A program made the translations under genes and the position numbers. The notes beneath the pieces are model-generated. The model searched no databases. It had not been told where the DNA came from and saw only the letters and a list, made by a program, of their open reading frames with translations. DNA of 64,000 nt from Misgurnus anguillicaudatus (lineage: Eukaryota > Chordata > Actinopteri > Cypriniformes > Cobitidae): assembly GCF_027580225.2 (NCBI RefSeq), contig NC_073361.2, positions 24,384,001-24,448,000 on the forward strand. The letters run 5' to 3'. Shown here in pieces: positions 1-11,973 of this stretch; the first letter of the stretch is position 1; each line of letters opens with the position of its first letter.

Positions 1-103
1 CTTCTGGTTCCGGATGACTTCGATGGCCGACCACACGTACTGAACCACTTTGGGGTCCGCCTGCCTCTTCTTCACCGACCTCGACATCGTAGCCAGTTCT
101 GAC
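1..103 (-). CDS. zmynd11: zmynd11-like first coding exon (partial, runs off left edge)
   Basis: The ATG is the complement of 85-87, and 29 codons run to the window edge without a stop. The peptide contains the run KKRQADPKVVQYVWSAIE and ends in IRNQK. This resembles the N-terminus of vertebrate ZMYND11/BS69, whose human form has KRRQAD, an LWAAIE stretch and IRNQK at the same spacing (from memory). ZMYND11 is a nuclear reader with PHD, bromo, PWWP and MYND domains that binds H3.3K36me3 and modulates transcription elongation; none of those domains is inside the window. A consensus acceptor on the minus strand (pyrimidine-rich, ending ATACAG) places the exon start at 103, leaving 16 nt of 5'UTR before the ATG. 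Only the first 29 residues are visible, so the name rests on a short but distinctive match. Confidence 0.82.
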
Positions 104-403
104 CTGTATAGCAAACAAGAGACACCTGCTTCAAACTCATGGTTTCCAAAACCAGATGCTACCCGTGGTAAACAAACTACAGGATTGAGAGCTCAAGTCC
201 TTGCATATCAAAGAGCAAAATGCAAATATTTGTTAGTTTTGACAGTGAGGGTATCAAATTACGCACCATGGCTCTGAGGACCACACTTTCTGAACGACTG
301 ATCAATCAATTTTCCCTTTGAAAAGTGCCATCACAATTATAACACAAACAGCCACAAAAGAAATACCACTGAAACTGACAAGTATATTTATATGGCTTTT
401 CTT

Positions 404-810
404 TAAAGGGGACATTTCACAAGACTTTTTTTAAGATTTAAAATAAGTTACTGGTGTCCCCAGAGTATGTATGTAAAGCTCAAAATACCATATAGATAAT
501 TTATTATAGCATGTTAAAATTGGCCCTTTGTAGGTGTGAGAAAAAATGTGCCATTTAAAATGCAAATGAGCTGATCTCTGAACTAAATAGCAGTGCCGTG
601 GCTGGATAGTGCAGATTAAGGGGAGGCATTATCACTTTCTGACATCACAAGGGAAGCCAAATTTGTATGACCTATTTTTTCACATGCTTGCAGAGAATGG
701 TTTAACAGAACTAAGTTACTGGGTTGATCTCTTTCACATTTTTTAGGTTGATACAATCTCTTGGGCACTTAAACATGGAAAAAGTCAGATTTTCATGATG
801 TCTACTTTAA
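404..810 (+). mobile_element. TIR element, AAAGGGGACATTTCAC family
   Basis: It begins TTTAAAGGGGACATTTCAC and ends near TCTACTTTAA. The same sequence, including the internal ACATCACAAG and TGCTTGCAGAGAATGG segments, recurs at 19547-19985 in the same orientation and at 29955-30362 inverted. No transposase frame is present, so it is a non-autonomous DNA element. Confidence 0.7.
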
Positions 811-990
811 ACCTTTTCTGGTATTTTCATGATAATAAAGAATATGTATAATGATTCTGTTTGACAAGTGTTGCTTTTTCAAATGCATGTTTATAAACGA
901 ATCAAACTAACACTGATTTTAGATTAATAAGAACCTCATACTGGATCAAAAAGCCGTAGTACATGAAAGAGCATTACATAACATCGCCTT
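811..990 (+). repeat. Dispersed block shared with 8566-8735
   Basis: About 170 bp starting ACCTTTTCTGGTATTTTCAT closely matches 8566-8735, including ATAATAAAGAATATGTATAA and a downstream AGCCGTAGTACATGAAA versus AGCCATAGTACATGAAA. At 8.5 kb it lies inside a larger TIR element (8371-8808), so this copy is probably a fragment of the same family. Confidence 0.65.
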
Positions 991-1170
991 TGCAATTCAG
1001 AATCAATAATAAAGTATATTAACTTCGTGTCACGATTTATGGTTACACCCCTAGACAACAGGCTTTATTTAACTTCATCTAAATGTGTCTGTAAAAACTT
1101 AGTAAGATTTACTATTTTCTACATAACGTAAAGAAAAAAAATCTGTGAAAATATAATCTTGATATCTTTA

Positions 1171-2234
1171 AAGGATTAGTCAATTTTCTTAAAAAAAAAA
1201 TCCAGATAATTTACTCACAACCATGTCATACAAAATGTTGATGTCTTTCTTTGTTCAGTCGAGAAGAAATTATGTTTTTTGAGGAAAACATTGCAGGATT
1301 TTTCTCATTTTAATGGACTTTAATAGAGCCCAACACTTAATACTTAACTCAACACTTAACAGTTTTTTTCAGTTTCAAAGGACTATAAATGATCCCAAAC
1401 GAGGCATAAGGGTCTTATCTAGCGAAACGATTGTCATTTTTGACAAGAAAAATAAAAAATATCCACTTTTGGACCACAACTTTTCGTCTAGGTCCGATCC
1501 AGCGCTACCTAACGTAAATGCGTAGTGATGTAGGGAGGTCACATGTTACATATATAAAACGCACATTTACGGACCATTTTAAACAATAAACTGACCCAAA
1601 GACATTAATTAGTATCATTCCACATACAACAACGTAGGAACGGTCCTCTTTCAACACACTTGTAAACACTGGAGCGGAGTTTCGCGTTCGTCCTCTGTGA
1701 CCTCTTGACGTCATGAAGTATTGTGTGAGGTCACGCTGTTGTTTCAGGACCGGACCTGGACGGGAAGTTGTGGTTTGGAGGTGTATATTTGTTGTTTTTC
1801 TTGTCAAGGGTGACACTCGTTTCGCTATGTGGGACCCTTGTGCCTCGTTTGGGATCGTTTGGAGTCCTTTGAAACTCCGTTGAAAAAAACTGTTAAGTGT
1901 TGAGTTAAGTATTAAGTGTTGGGCTCTATTAAAGTCCATTAAAATGAGAAAAATCCTGCAATGTTTTCCTCAAAAAACATAATTTCTTCTCGACTGAACA
2001 AAGAAAGACATCAACATTTTGGTTGACATGGTGGTGAGTAAACTATCTGGATTTTTCTTTTAAGAAAATGGACTATTCCTTTAAGGGTCTTATCTAGCGC
2101 AACGATTGTCATTTTTGGCAAGAAAAACATTATTTCTTCTGGACTGAACAAAGAAAGACATCGACATTTTGGATGACACAATGGTGAGTAAATTATCTGG
2201 ATTTTTTCTTTAAGAAAATGGACTAATCCTTTAA
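1171..2234. mobile_element. Fold-back TIR element with a duplicated right end
   Basis: The left arm at about 1171-1372 (from AAAGGATTAGTCAATTTTCT) is repeated inverted at about 1862-2083 (to GGACTATTCCTTTAAG), giving arms of roughly 200 bp. A second, shorter copy of the right end follows at 2084-2234, starting GGTCTTATCTAGCGCAACG, a segment also present inside the left half near 1409. The mirror-image frames at 1313-1525 and 1505-1939 both begin MDFNRAQHLILN only because they read the two arms. Non-autonomous. Confidence 0.75.
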
Positions 2235-2741
2235 TATTGACTGAGTAAAATCATGTCAAAGATTACACCCAGTTTACACCTGTGTTTGTTGTCATTCGCT
2301 TGTGATCAACAGGTGTAAACAACCCCATTAAATACAGAGGAGCACCCAACTATCTACCATTTCATATAAACAGGCCAGGTTACATATCCAGCTTTGTCTG
2401 AAACAGTATTATTAATGCCAGAGAATACAGAAAAGAAATATTAAATCGAGTCCTTCCCAACATCATGTCAAATGTTTGTGAAGAGCAAAAGTGCTTCTAT
2501 AAAAAACAACATCTGCAAACAAAGGCCTGCAGTATTTTTGCTCTCCATGTGGCATGAAGAACAGATAAAAATGTCACATTTACTTTTTGTTGCCAACACT
2601 GTAAGTAAAGGCGTCTACAATAAACCCAGATGGTTCTTCTTACACAGAACTAAAGCTGATTCATATTCTGTAACCTGACATTTATTCATGAAAGCCGACT
2701 CTTAGTTTACTATAATAATAGCAATAAAATCAATAAACACT

Positions 2742-3520
2742 CAGAGTTTAAATTTGAAATAGTAACATGTTATTATTAGTTAACTACATCAGTTAACATG
2801 AAATAACAATGAACAATACTTCTACTGGATTTAATCATTTTAGTGTTAATTTAATCATTTACTGATACTTTTAAAATCCACACTTGTATTTGTATACTTG
2901 ACGACTAACATGAATAAACAATTATACAGGTATTAACTAACATAAAAAAATAATCAATGCTTTAAAATAGGGCTGTCAAAAGATTAGTTGCGATTAATTG
3001 CATACAAAATAAAAGTTTCTTTTTTGCATAATTTGTGTGTGTGCACTAATATATATATGAAGAGTTTTGTTGCAAAACGAGATAACCACCGTTTTGTTAA
3101 TTGTTCAGAAATCGCGTTTTTTGGTTGTGCATTCCAATTAATTTCAATGCAACTGCAGTTGGTTTGTTTTGATTTAAACCTTCATAACTTAAAAAATACA
3201 GCTAAGTAGCATCATACAACAAAATAATAACATGATAACATAATAATAAACATGTTTTGACAAAAATGTTAAAAAATGGATTTAACATATATATATATAT
3301 ATATATATTTTTTTTTTTATATAAATAAAAAAAATTGTATGTGTCTTTATATATACATAATATATACACAAAGCACACACACATATATTATGCAAACACA
3401 AACTTTTATTTTGTATGTGATTATTCGCGATTAATCTTTTGACAACCCTACTTTAAAAATAGATTGCTCATTGTTAGTTTATGCATTAACCAATGCAAAT
3501 GGAACTGGAAATACTAACAA
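2742..3520. mobile_element. AT-rich TIR element interrupted by a second element
   Basis: The left part contains AGTTAACATGAAATAACAAT and ACAATGAACAATAC; the right part contains TTGCTCATTGTTAGTTTATG. Both resemble the element at 35338-35547. The middle is split by the element at 2970-3449. Confidence 0.5.
2970..3449. mobile_element. Palindromic MITE, GGGCTGTCAAAAGATTA family
   Basis: The left terminus GGGCTGTCAAAAGATTAGTT is matched inverted at the right by TTAATCTTTTGACAACCC, and both flank ATACAAAATAAAAGTTT-type inner arms. Fish genomes carry many copies of this palindrome. The centre holds an AT microsatellite at about 3287-3310. A partial copy lies at about 4917-5060. Confidence 0.7.
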
Positions 3521-3929
3521 GAAAATCATCTGTGAATGCCATGATAAATAGGCTAAATAAAACATTTTATGGTTAACTGTCCACAAAACAATCAGTTGTC
3601 TAAAAAATTGAGAGCAAGCAATGTTTTTGTGTGTGGGGAAGGGACTCGAATAACTCACTTTGATTCATTTGTATTTTACAACTAATTTGATGTGACAGAC
3701 AAGACCTGTTCGCTTTATTGCGCAATACGGATGGAAACCAGCGGCTTCCTCATTAAAAGGTTACTAAAGTAACAATGTAACTTTATTAGGGTAACCATTT
3801 TAACTTTCCATCACAATGTTCCATTCCAACCTTCTTAAAATGTTGCCAGTGAATAAAAAAACCCGCATATGTTTCTCTGTATCTACCAGCAGCTCATGTG
3901 ATCCACAAGAAGAGTGCTGGAATGTACGT

Positions 3930-4660
3930 GCAGATCTGAGCAAAACGCGCTAGGAAACGAAATCACACAAACATACAGATTCAAGAGATCATCTTGATTG
4001 AAAACATGATGATTTTATTAGTGATATAGATCAGATCCTGCGCTAATCGCGTAATCGGCCACAGTGCCAAAAAGAAACAACAAACGCATGTCTACGAGTC
4101 ACAAAACTACAAACGCGACGGCATCGTAAACACGCCAGCCGTTTTGACGTCGTTTCACAAAATCCAAACGCGACGTTTCGCATTATATCCCAATCAAATT
4201 GCAAATGGAGGATAAAACCTTCATCCGTGCCTAGACATTCTTGTTGGCTGGTTTGTGAGCTACATGGACGCCATGTTGATATCCCTCCCTCGCTTCTAGA
4301 CAAAACCAACCAGTTGGGAGTGGATTTTTTGTTCCCCTTTGCAGTGAATGTCATCAAATCGACCCGGTTTACGCGTCTACTTACCGCCGCCTGAAAGCTG
4401 ATCAAACGCCTCGCCGTTTAGTCTCGCTTTAAGATGTAACGCAGCGCTGCTCGCATTTGTGTTTCCGGAGTTAAATGTCAGAATTGTGGTTGGTTGGAGG
4501 AGCCCGGCCACAGTTGAGCGCTCGGAGGGGGTAAACACACACTCACATACACTTCATACACATACACGTACACACTTTCACAGACTATGGGAGATCTCTA
4601 GTGGCAGGACGCAGGAGTTGCGCGTTTTGCACGTCTTACCTTGAAGCTGATTTTCCACAG
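3930..4660 (-). promoter_or_regulatory. CpG-rich promoter-like region, zmynd11 side
   Basis: This stretch is richer in CpG and GC than the AT-rich DNA on both sides, with several ACGCG and CGCGT motifs and a donor site at its core. That is typical of a vertebrate housekeeping-gene promoter. No TATA box is evident. The 120-codon minus-strand frame here (4043-4405) shows no recognisable domain. Confidence 0.45.
4385..4460 (-). other. zmynd11: Putative non-coding exon 1 of the zmynd11-like gene
   Basis: On the minus strand the sequence CTTTCAGGCGGCG is followed by GTAAGTAGACGCG, a consensus donor. It lies in a locally CpG-rich patch upstream of the coding exon and in the same orientation. Joining it to the acceptor at 103 gives a 5'UTR with no conflict. 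The 5' boundary is not determined; 4460 is a nominal limit. Confidence 0.45.
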
Positions 4661-4916
4661 GTTTATTTGCGTTTGCAAATCCTGGTAAAACTTTACATTT
4701 TTTTCTCTGAAAATATATACAAGCCCTAATTTAAAAAAATATAGAAACCATCACAGAATGGTTATGAAGGGAATTGTACTGGTTTTAATGGAAACTAATG
4801 GCCTCTATTATGTTCTTTGGAGTGGATGTGAAACCAAGAGAACATCCACTGAAATTAGAAATAAGACCCACAAACACACAACATAAAGAAATTGTATTAT
4901 GGTTTTAATGATAGAA

Positions 4917-5106
4917 AAAAGATTTATCGCAATTAATCACATACAAAATAAAAGTTTGTGTTTCCATATATGCAAAGTTTGTGTGTGTATTATGTATATA
5001 TAAATACACATACATGTTTAAATTTAAGAATTTTTTTAATTAGGTATATTTTTTATTTATAATATAAAATCTCTCTCTCTCTTACTCTCTCTCTCTCTCT
5101 CTCTCT
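4917..5106. repeat. Partial MITE copy plus CT microsatellite
   Basis: The sequence from TTTATCGCAATTAATCACAT through ACAAAATAAAAGTTTGTG is one half of the palindrome at 2970-3449. It is followed by a (CT)n tract at about 5071-5106 with one interruption (TTACTC). Confidence 0.65.
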
Positions 5107-5134
5107 ACATATATATGGGTATTTCTCAGATTAA

Positions 5135-5511
5135 AGGTGCATTGTGTAAATTTTAGTGGCATCTAGTGGTGAGGTTGCAAATTGCCACCAATGGGTCAGT
5201 TAATTGCTCACCCATCGCTTTTAAAACGTATAGAGAAGCTACAGTAGCCACCTCCAGACAAACATGTAATCGTCGGAGACAGCTTCATAAAAAAATTGTC
5301 CGTTAAGGGCTTCTATAGAAACATGGCGGCACAAAATGGCGATTTCCATGTAAGGGGACCCTCGGTATGTAGATAAAAAGTCTCATTCTTAGGTAATAAA
5401 AACATAAGGGTTCATTATAAAAAAGGTCTTTACACACCCCTGATAATATAGTTTTGTATATTATTTTGCATTTCTGTCAAGAGATCCTTCTAAAAATTAC
5501 ACACTGCACCT
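5135..5511. mobile_element. TTAA-flanked MITE, AGGTGCATTGTGTAA family
   Basis: It begins TTAAAGGTGCATTGTGTAAA and ends TTACACACTGCACCTTTAA, so imperfect TIRs are flanked by TTAA on both sides. It contains TTTTAGTGGCATCTAGTGGT near the left end and has no coding capacity. Confidence 0.75.
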
Positions 5512-5515
5512 TTAA

Positions 5516-8370
5516 GGGCAAAATTGGGTTGCTGCAATTTTGAAAATTAAAATTACAAATTTGACTAATTGGTATACAGCAAATTATTAGTCCTTAAGTC
5601 AGGAGTGACACTATGAGCTTGGTTGAGACCATAAGGGATAATATGATTTTTTTTGCCATTTTGTCATGTAAATGTGTCTTTACCATCACATCATCGAATA
5701 TATGTAAAAAATAAAACTTAAATGATAAATCAGTGCTTTTAAAAACATTTTGTGGTTTCACGTGGAATCGAATTTATCTTAAACTTAATGAGATTTTTAT
5801 TTGCAAGATGAATTATAGTCATTTACGTATCTACATTTCTGATTCATCAATCTACCCTGACTTGGAATATAAGCTTATTTAAGTGAATGCAATAGATCAA
5901 AACTTTTTAATAGTGATTATTTAGACTGTCCAACATTGTCATAAATGTATAATTGTAGGATGCATTTGTTATTTATACATAATTTATTAACAAAATTATG
6001 TTTTGTGCTGGTAATGACTGTGCTGGTAATGACATTTTTGTCAAAAAACTAGCCCTACTAGCTAAGATGATGACTAAGCAAGTGTAGCTATGCTTTTTCT
6101 ACATGTATGTACACCATTGTAACTATTAAAGTGATAAAAATATTTCAAAAATGTTTAAAAATACAGAAATACAACACATATGGTAATGACGCATAATAAG
6201 TGTACATGCCCAACACAAAGAATAAAGAGTAGATTTACTTACTTTTCTGGACATTAAGGCATCAGTCTTGCAGCTTGAAATCCATGTGCTCCACTATGTC
6301 ATTAGATTACCATGGCTAGCTACCGAATAAACTTTTGATGAAAAAACAGTGGGAAAGTCCCTTTATGTAGAGCGTGTTGGTAATGACAGCTAAACCATGG
6401 GACAGGTAGAAATTACGCAAAATAAAGTACAAAATGCATATACATGCTTAATCTGTGCATTTAGTTTATTAGTTCAAGTAACATTTAATTCATATACATA
6501 TATTTTTTTATTAATTTGTGATAAATAATGTTTGAAATATGGCACGACATGTGAAAAATTTTTCTGGCAATTAAAACCACAGCTCTACTAAAACATCGGC
6601 ACAAATAAGCAAAACTTGCTATTGCTGTGTACACAACAAGATAAACATTTTTTTTATAAACAATTTTTGTCAAAATCCAACAGGCGTTATCCTTACACAC
6701 CTACAATGTGATTAAAGTCCAGCAGATGGCGCTAAAGTAACGCATATAGAGCGCCACCAATGAACGCCTGACACAATGGGAGGCAAAATAAACAACAGTT
6801 GTCTGAGTGCACTTCACAGACTTGTCTAAACTCCATTTATAAATAGAAAACCTCCAAACAAAGAACAAAATACATAACAGACCATAATTTCAGTTCCAAG
6901 TGGACGCAGACAGCAAGTTAATGAAGTATATTCTCTTACTGTCACTGTCCTTGGGTTTTCTCACTATTCTCTGTCTGATTTCACAGTAAGGGACAGCTGT
7001 CAAACACTAACATTTCATTACCCATCACGAACAGAACAATTTGAATTACGGTATTTACAAAAGTATGTCATAACAGGATGTATAGGCTAAGTGGAGGGGG
7101 GATATGAAGCCTCTCTGGGATGCTGTGTCAGAGATCTGCACTCAGATTTGATATTTTCACTGACATGAATAGTATTCAGCTTCTTTCACCAAACACGCAG
7201 CCCTTACGTGAGCCGAAACTCAAATGTTCACAGTGTTCTGTAAGGGTTTGTATTGGCAAATCTATTTGGATCTGAGCATGCTTACATTTTATTCCTCTTT
7301 ACTCTCACAATAAAATATTGAAAAATCTAAACACTTCTCCAAAAATGTTTTTCTTTATTTATGTTATTCTGGCAAAGTCTGTAATACGTCCTTGTTGAAG
7401 GAAAGAATTTCCAAGAGAACGAGAATGGACAGATAACACAGAATAATTCTGTTCCATGTGTAAACAGCACTACAGAAGGGATATTTTAAAATGCAAAGGC
7501 TATTTTTTATTTTATAAACCTTTTAAGAGATTCATTAATTAACTACCTAGTTGATGTGGCCAAACAGAAGTTTGGTTCTGTTTTCTGGAACCTCCTCGGA
7601 TGACATAGCTGATTTTAAAACCTAAGTCAGAGATTTTACAAGAACAGTTTACACCCCTGGAAATATAACTTTGCTATTTTTAATGTTGACAAATGTCAAA
7701 GATTGAAATTACATTTCACAGACAGGGTCCCATACTGTACAAGTGTACAATTTCTCATTTGCCCTTAGTTTTGCACTTTTGAGTATAGAAAGTTAATAAT
7801 TATATTGAAATACACAGTGTATTCTTACTTTGAGACACCCTTGTCCATATTCATAAGTGACTAAGCAACTAGACACAGACTCTTTATTTTCCTAGCCCAC
7901 CTCATGCCTAAATAATCATATACATTGATATATAGAGAGTATTCAGATACACACAGAGATTTCAGATTTCTTCTAGATCTGATCCTTTTCAAAATGACAG
8001 GTCTTGTATCCATCCGCTATCTGTGGCCACTTGATACACCTGCATTGCTGGTTTAGTTTTGAATCTCAACATAAGGAGAAATCTTGGTTCCATTTCATTT
8101 TATTATACTGTATACAGCTCTCACATAGTGCATTTTTTGGGAAATTTTGCATCAAATGCAGGAGTGGGTGAATAAATATAAAAGCATATTAAGAACAACA
8201 TTTATAAATTATGATGTCAGGCTTTATAAAATATCTACAGTGCAGATGGACTGGATTTATAACAGTGATGTCCTTGTCCTTTTCAAAATCATTTAAAAGC
8301 CTGCACAGTTTACTTCACACACTAAAACAACTTTTCTGTATTGCTTTTTTAAGCTGTTTTAAAAATATTT
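5516..8370. other. Intergenic AT-rich DNA, no gene seen
   Basis: I found no exon-like coding frame with flanking splice sites. The motif GGTAATGAC occurs several times between about 6008 and 6390, in a segment that may be a decayed element. The rest is unremarkable AT-rich sequence. Confidence 0.5.
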
Positions 8371-8808
8371 AGGGGTGCACTGATTGTCGGCTGATGATGC
8401 TTGCAATGCTTTTCAATGAATTACGGTGAAATGCTGCTACATCCAAGAGCCAGAGGGCGCTCTCGTGCAGAAACGCAATATGCGCTGCAGACGAAGAAAC
8501 ATACACACGCAGCTATGACACGCAGATCAAGTAAATGGCTATATTTATATATTTATGTTGCTGTTCCTCAAACCTTTTCAGGTATTTTCATGATAATAAA
8601 GAATATGTATAATGATTATGTTTGACGAGTGTTGCTTTTTCAAATGCATGTTATAAACGAGTCAAACTAACAGCGATTTCAGATCGATAAGGACTTACTG
8701 ATCAAAAGCCATAGTACATGAAATAGCTGTGAATAATAATGGCTGTGCGATTCAACAGTTATCGGCCACGTATTATTAGTGTATATCGACATTAGTCGGT
8801 GCACCCCT
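8371..8808. mobile_element. TIR element, AGGGGTGCACTGAT type
   Basis: The left end AGGGGTGCACTGATTGTCGG is matched inverted by TTAGTCGGTGCACCCCT at the right. The interior includes the 170-bp block shared with 811-990. No transposase frame. Confidence 0.7.
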
Positions 8809-8846
8809 ACAAAATTTTGAATTTCGCACTTCATTGAGTTGTTTTA

Positions 8847-9023
8847 CACTGAAAAAAAAGATTCATTCAATTTACTCAATTTTTTAAGGTAAGTGGTCGC
8901 AATCAATTTATTTAAGCTACGTTTAGACACATAAAAAACCAAAAAAAACTTTTGTTTAAATGTACCTTAAAAACATTTATGGCAACCACTTACCTTAAAA
9001 CATTGAGTAAATTGAATTACGGT
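8847..9023. mobile_element. Small palindromic MITE, CACTGAAAAAA type
   Basis: The arm ACTCAATTTTTTAAGGTAAG recurs inverted as CTTACCTTAAAACATTGAGT. Related ACTGTAAAA-type palindromes occur at about 15446-15600, 50077-50297 and 59621-60600. Confidence 0.6.
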
Positions 9024-9137
9024 GTCAGCCACACAAGGTGCCATCCAGCTTGACACTTGGTCAGGTGGAGCCGTGAATGAACCATCAACCTTCCGGTTTG
9101 TAGACAACCTACATGAACCACTGAGCCACTGCCACCC
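9021..9137 (-). repeat. tRNA-derived SINE, minus orientation
   Basis: Read on the minus strand it begins GTGGCAGTGGCTCAGTGGTT and later has GGTTGATGGTTCATTC. These match the spacing of A-box and B-box RNA polymerase III promoter elements in tRNA-derived SINEs. It continues into a CTCCACCTGACCAAGTGT segment. It has no intact tRNA fold, so it is not called a tRNA gene. Confidence 0.6.
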
Positions 9138-9477
9138 CATCTCATCTAATTATTAATTTGGCTAGCATCAGATTTTTGCATTTGTATGAGATGCTTTCTG
9201 AAAGGTCACATTTGTGGTGGATTAATGCAAAGCTTTATATGATAGGATCATTTGTAATGTGTCATACTGGCCCTGCAGGACAACTGGAAGAGGTCACTTT
9301 CATGTCAAATCCTTGCATGCATTTCCAGAATAAGTTGTTAATAAGTACATTCCTCTATTTTACGTCATCTCAAAGTTTATCCTCTATTCTGCTGATCATT
9401 TTCTGTTTTATTCTTAAAATTGCAGTTGACCATTCTAAAATGTTGATTTTTAGCAACAAAATCCAAGAACATCTTAA

Positions 9478-9805
9478 AGGGACAGTTCACCCAAAACCTA
9501 AAATTCTGTCATCATTTACTCACTCTCATAATTGTTACAAACCTGTATAAATGTCTTTGTTTTGATGAACACAAAGGAAGATATTTTGAGGAATGTTTTT
9601 AAACCATTTGTGAGCCCCATTCACTTCTATAGTATTCCTTTTTCCTACTATGGAAGTGAATCGGGTTCACGAACTGTTTGGTTACACACATTCCTCAAAA
9701 TATTTTCGTTTGTGTTCATCAGAACAAGGAAATGAATGCAGGTTTGTAACAACATGAGATTGGATAACTATTGACAAAATGTTAATTTTTTGGTGAACTA
9801 TCCCT
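9478..9805. mobile_element. TTAA-type MITE, AGGGACAGTTCACCC family
   Basis: The left end TTAAAGGGACAGTTCACCC is matched inverted by GGTGAACTATCCCTTTA. Inner arms ACATTCCTCAAAATATTTTC and ATATTTTGAGGAATGTTTTT are also inverted. The right TTAA is degenerate (TTAG). The same family occurs at 39485-40582, with fragments at about 30793-30856 and 57090-57157. The weak frames at 9158-9550 and 9532-9735 run into it and are not genes. Confidence 0.8.
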
Positions 9806-9838
9806 TTAGTACACGCACATTACTTTTGTGTGCTGGGA

Positions 9839-9945
9839 AGACACTTTAATCCAAAGTGACGTCATTGCATTCAGGCTATAAATTTTCAATGAGTATGTGC
9901 ATTGATTCCATGGGAATGCATGACCTTGGTGACTGTAATAACCAG
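9839..9945 (-). repeat. SINE tail fragment, minus orientation
   Basis: The text TTTAATCCAAAGTGACGTCA followed by CCATGGGAATGCATGACC is the reverse of the fish SINE tail and body seen at 20713-20850 (CTTTGGATAATAGCATCTGC). It is diverged. Confidence 0.5.
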
Positions 9946-10534
9946 TGTTTAGCATTTCCCTGTGTGTTTATTCTCTCCCATCAGCTGAGAGACTGAAATA
10001 ACTTCTGCAGTGAAAAACAGTAAGGACTTATTAAAGTGTGAGTGGCCGAATGTTCCCGTGGCACCTTGACCTCCCCAGAAACCTTAGCTTTACATATTTC
10101 CCAACTCTGTCTGTATCACCCTCACATGACTTTGTCTAAAGTCACATTACCTGACCAAGAACAATCTTGATAATTGTGTTCTTGGTATCGTACCTCAGTG
10201 CTGAGAATGCAGTGATCTATGTTGTTTTTTATAGCTCAAATGACCCATTACACATTAAGACTAAACATATCTTAAATCTCTTTCTGTGGGCTGGACTTTC
10301 ACATACAGATTTAGCTGTTGTTTAGAATTGTTAGTGCTAAGTTTCACATGACAACATCAGTCACCCAAATATTTGAAATTTGATAATGTTTAGGTGTATA
10401 TATATATGTGTATGTTTCATCAAATATGATCTGAGAATGTACACGATAAAGTTTGTCACTTGAGTATATTAAGATGCACCACAAGCTTCCTCTTCAAAAG
10501 GGCAAATTTTTTCCTTCCATCAGAAATATGCATG

Positions 10535-11973
10535 TGGGTCATTCTACAAAAAAGGTAGAAATCCTTGTCCCTTACTTTTGCAGACCCCTTAATCATTTAA
10601 TTTGACCCAATAATCCCATAATGATATATATTTAATAAATATAGACTCATAAAATTATGAGAGAGTTTATTTATTTAATATTCTTTTTTTTCCTTTTTTT
10701 TTACTTTTTTTAAATGTCTGGTCCTGGCAATTGCCCTGTACTTGTTGAACTGTGTACTTATTATTTAAAACCATGTTTTTTATAAAACAAATCTAATTTA
10801 CATTTACATTTAACCCTGTATGATTGACTACAACACTAAAATGGTAAAAATACACTATTAATATGAATAATATCAAATAAATATTGTTCCCCACATTTAT
10901 GTCATTGGTGTTACCCTACCCAAAGCACCTTTATTTTGAAACAATGCATCAGCTCTTTGAAGGTTTTCTTGGGGCAAGAGGTCAGTGGAAGAAGTGCAGT
11001 GGAGGAAGGCAAAAGGTTTTTGAGATGTCTTACCTTATTTGTCTAAAATATCATGATATATCTAAGAATTTTGAGATAAGACTTTTTGGATGTCATTAGT
11101 GTTACTCTTTTTTTAAAGCTGGGAGTGTTAAGATCTTTACATAAAATACATTATACTGAATAAGTATGTGATTGTTACATCTCTGATGAAATGGCACATG
11201 GCTAATGGCAGCCATTTTGTTAAAATGTTAGTTTTTTTTCTGTAAATTGTCATTGGCGTTACCGTCATTAGTGTTACTTCTCTAATGAGTACTTCCTAAG
11301 CACTATTCCTTTAACTGACCAACATAAAAGCATAAAAACAACACAAGATGGAAAATTTTATGAAAGTTTACAAGTTTTATCAAATGTATTATCTATTATT
11401 ATATTCTAATTTTGTCATTGGTGTTACATTGTGTCATTGGTGTTAAACCAAGTTTTCGTGTTATGAATGTATTTTCTTGTACTTTCTAGTAATATTTTGT
11501 TGTTGATATGGGATGTAAGACATTGTTGATATTTCAGTCTTTGCATCAAAGCCTTTTTGGCTGAATATTTTTGTTTTTGTTGGTTTTAAAGAAAAAAGTC
11601 AAACTGAGAATCAAATAATTTCATACAATGCTGGGATGAAGAATTTAATTAAACAAATATTAATAATCAATTATTTTTCTTGCTGTTATCATTCATCTAC
11701 TCAACCTTTTACTAAATACACAAACTGTAATAAGAAAAAATATTTAGTATCAACATTAATGTTGTTTAAATCCCAGGTAACACCAATGACAAATAAATGA
11801 CTAATGGATTCTTTATTAAAATGTATTAAAAATGTAAAAATAGATTAAGTTTTGCGGATTCATAGATTTGACAAGTTAATTAATGCTATTAAAGAAGTTT
11901 TGGGTATGTTGAAAGAAGTTCACTTACGCAAATTTCCATCACCCGAATTCCACCTTTTCTGTAGAATGACCCA
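10535..11973. mobile_element. 1.4 kb TIR element with a dispersed GTCATTGGTGTTAC motif
   Basis: The left end TGGGTCATTCTACAAAAAAG is matched inverted by CTTTTCTGTAGAATGACCCA at the right. Inside, GTCATTGGTGTTAC or near-identical versions occur about seven times, one of them inverted near 11779. No transposase-like frame is visible; the 71-codon frame at 10884 has no recognisable domain. Confidence 0.7.

Larger units (their letters stand above)
104..4384 (-). other. 5' intron of the zmynd11-like gene, repeat-filled
   Basis: This is the inferred intron between the coding exon acceptor (104-105) and a consensus minus-strand donor GTAAGT (complement of 4379-4384). I see no coding exon in it. It is occupied by several inverted-repeat elements (404-810, 1171-2234, about 2742-3520) separated by AT-rich sequence. 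Extra non-coding exons cannot be excluded. Confidence 0.5.

Noticed and set aside
1313..1939. Two divergent ORFs both starting MDFNRAQHLILN
   Set aside because: They read the two inverted arms of a fold-back element; not a duplicated gene.
4043..4405. 120-codon minus-strand frame near the zmynd11 promoter
   Set aside because: CpG-rich DNA has fewer stops. The frame covers the predicted donor site, and its composition (many C, R, S, F) does not resemble a known protein.
9021..9137. A tRNA gene
   Set aside because: Only A- and B-box-like sequences are present; the arms do not pair into a cloverleaf, and the downstream part is SINE body.
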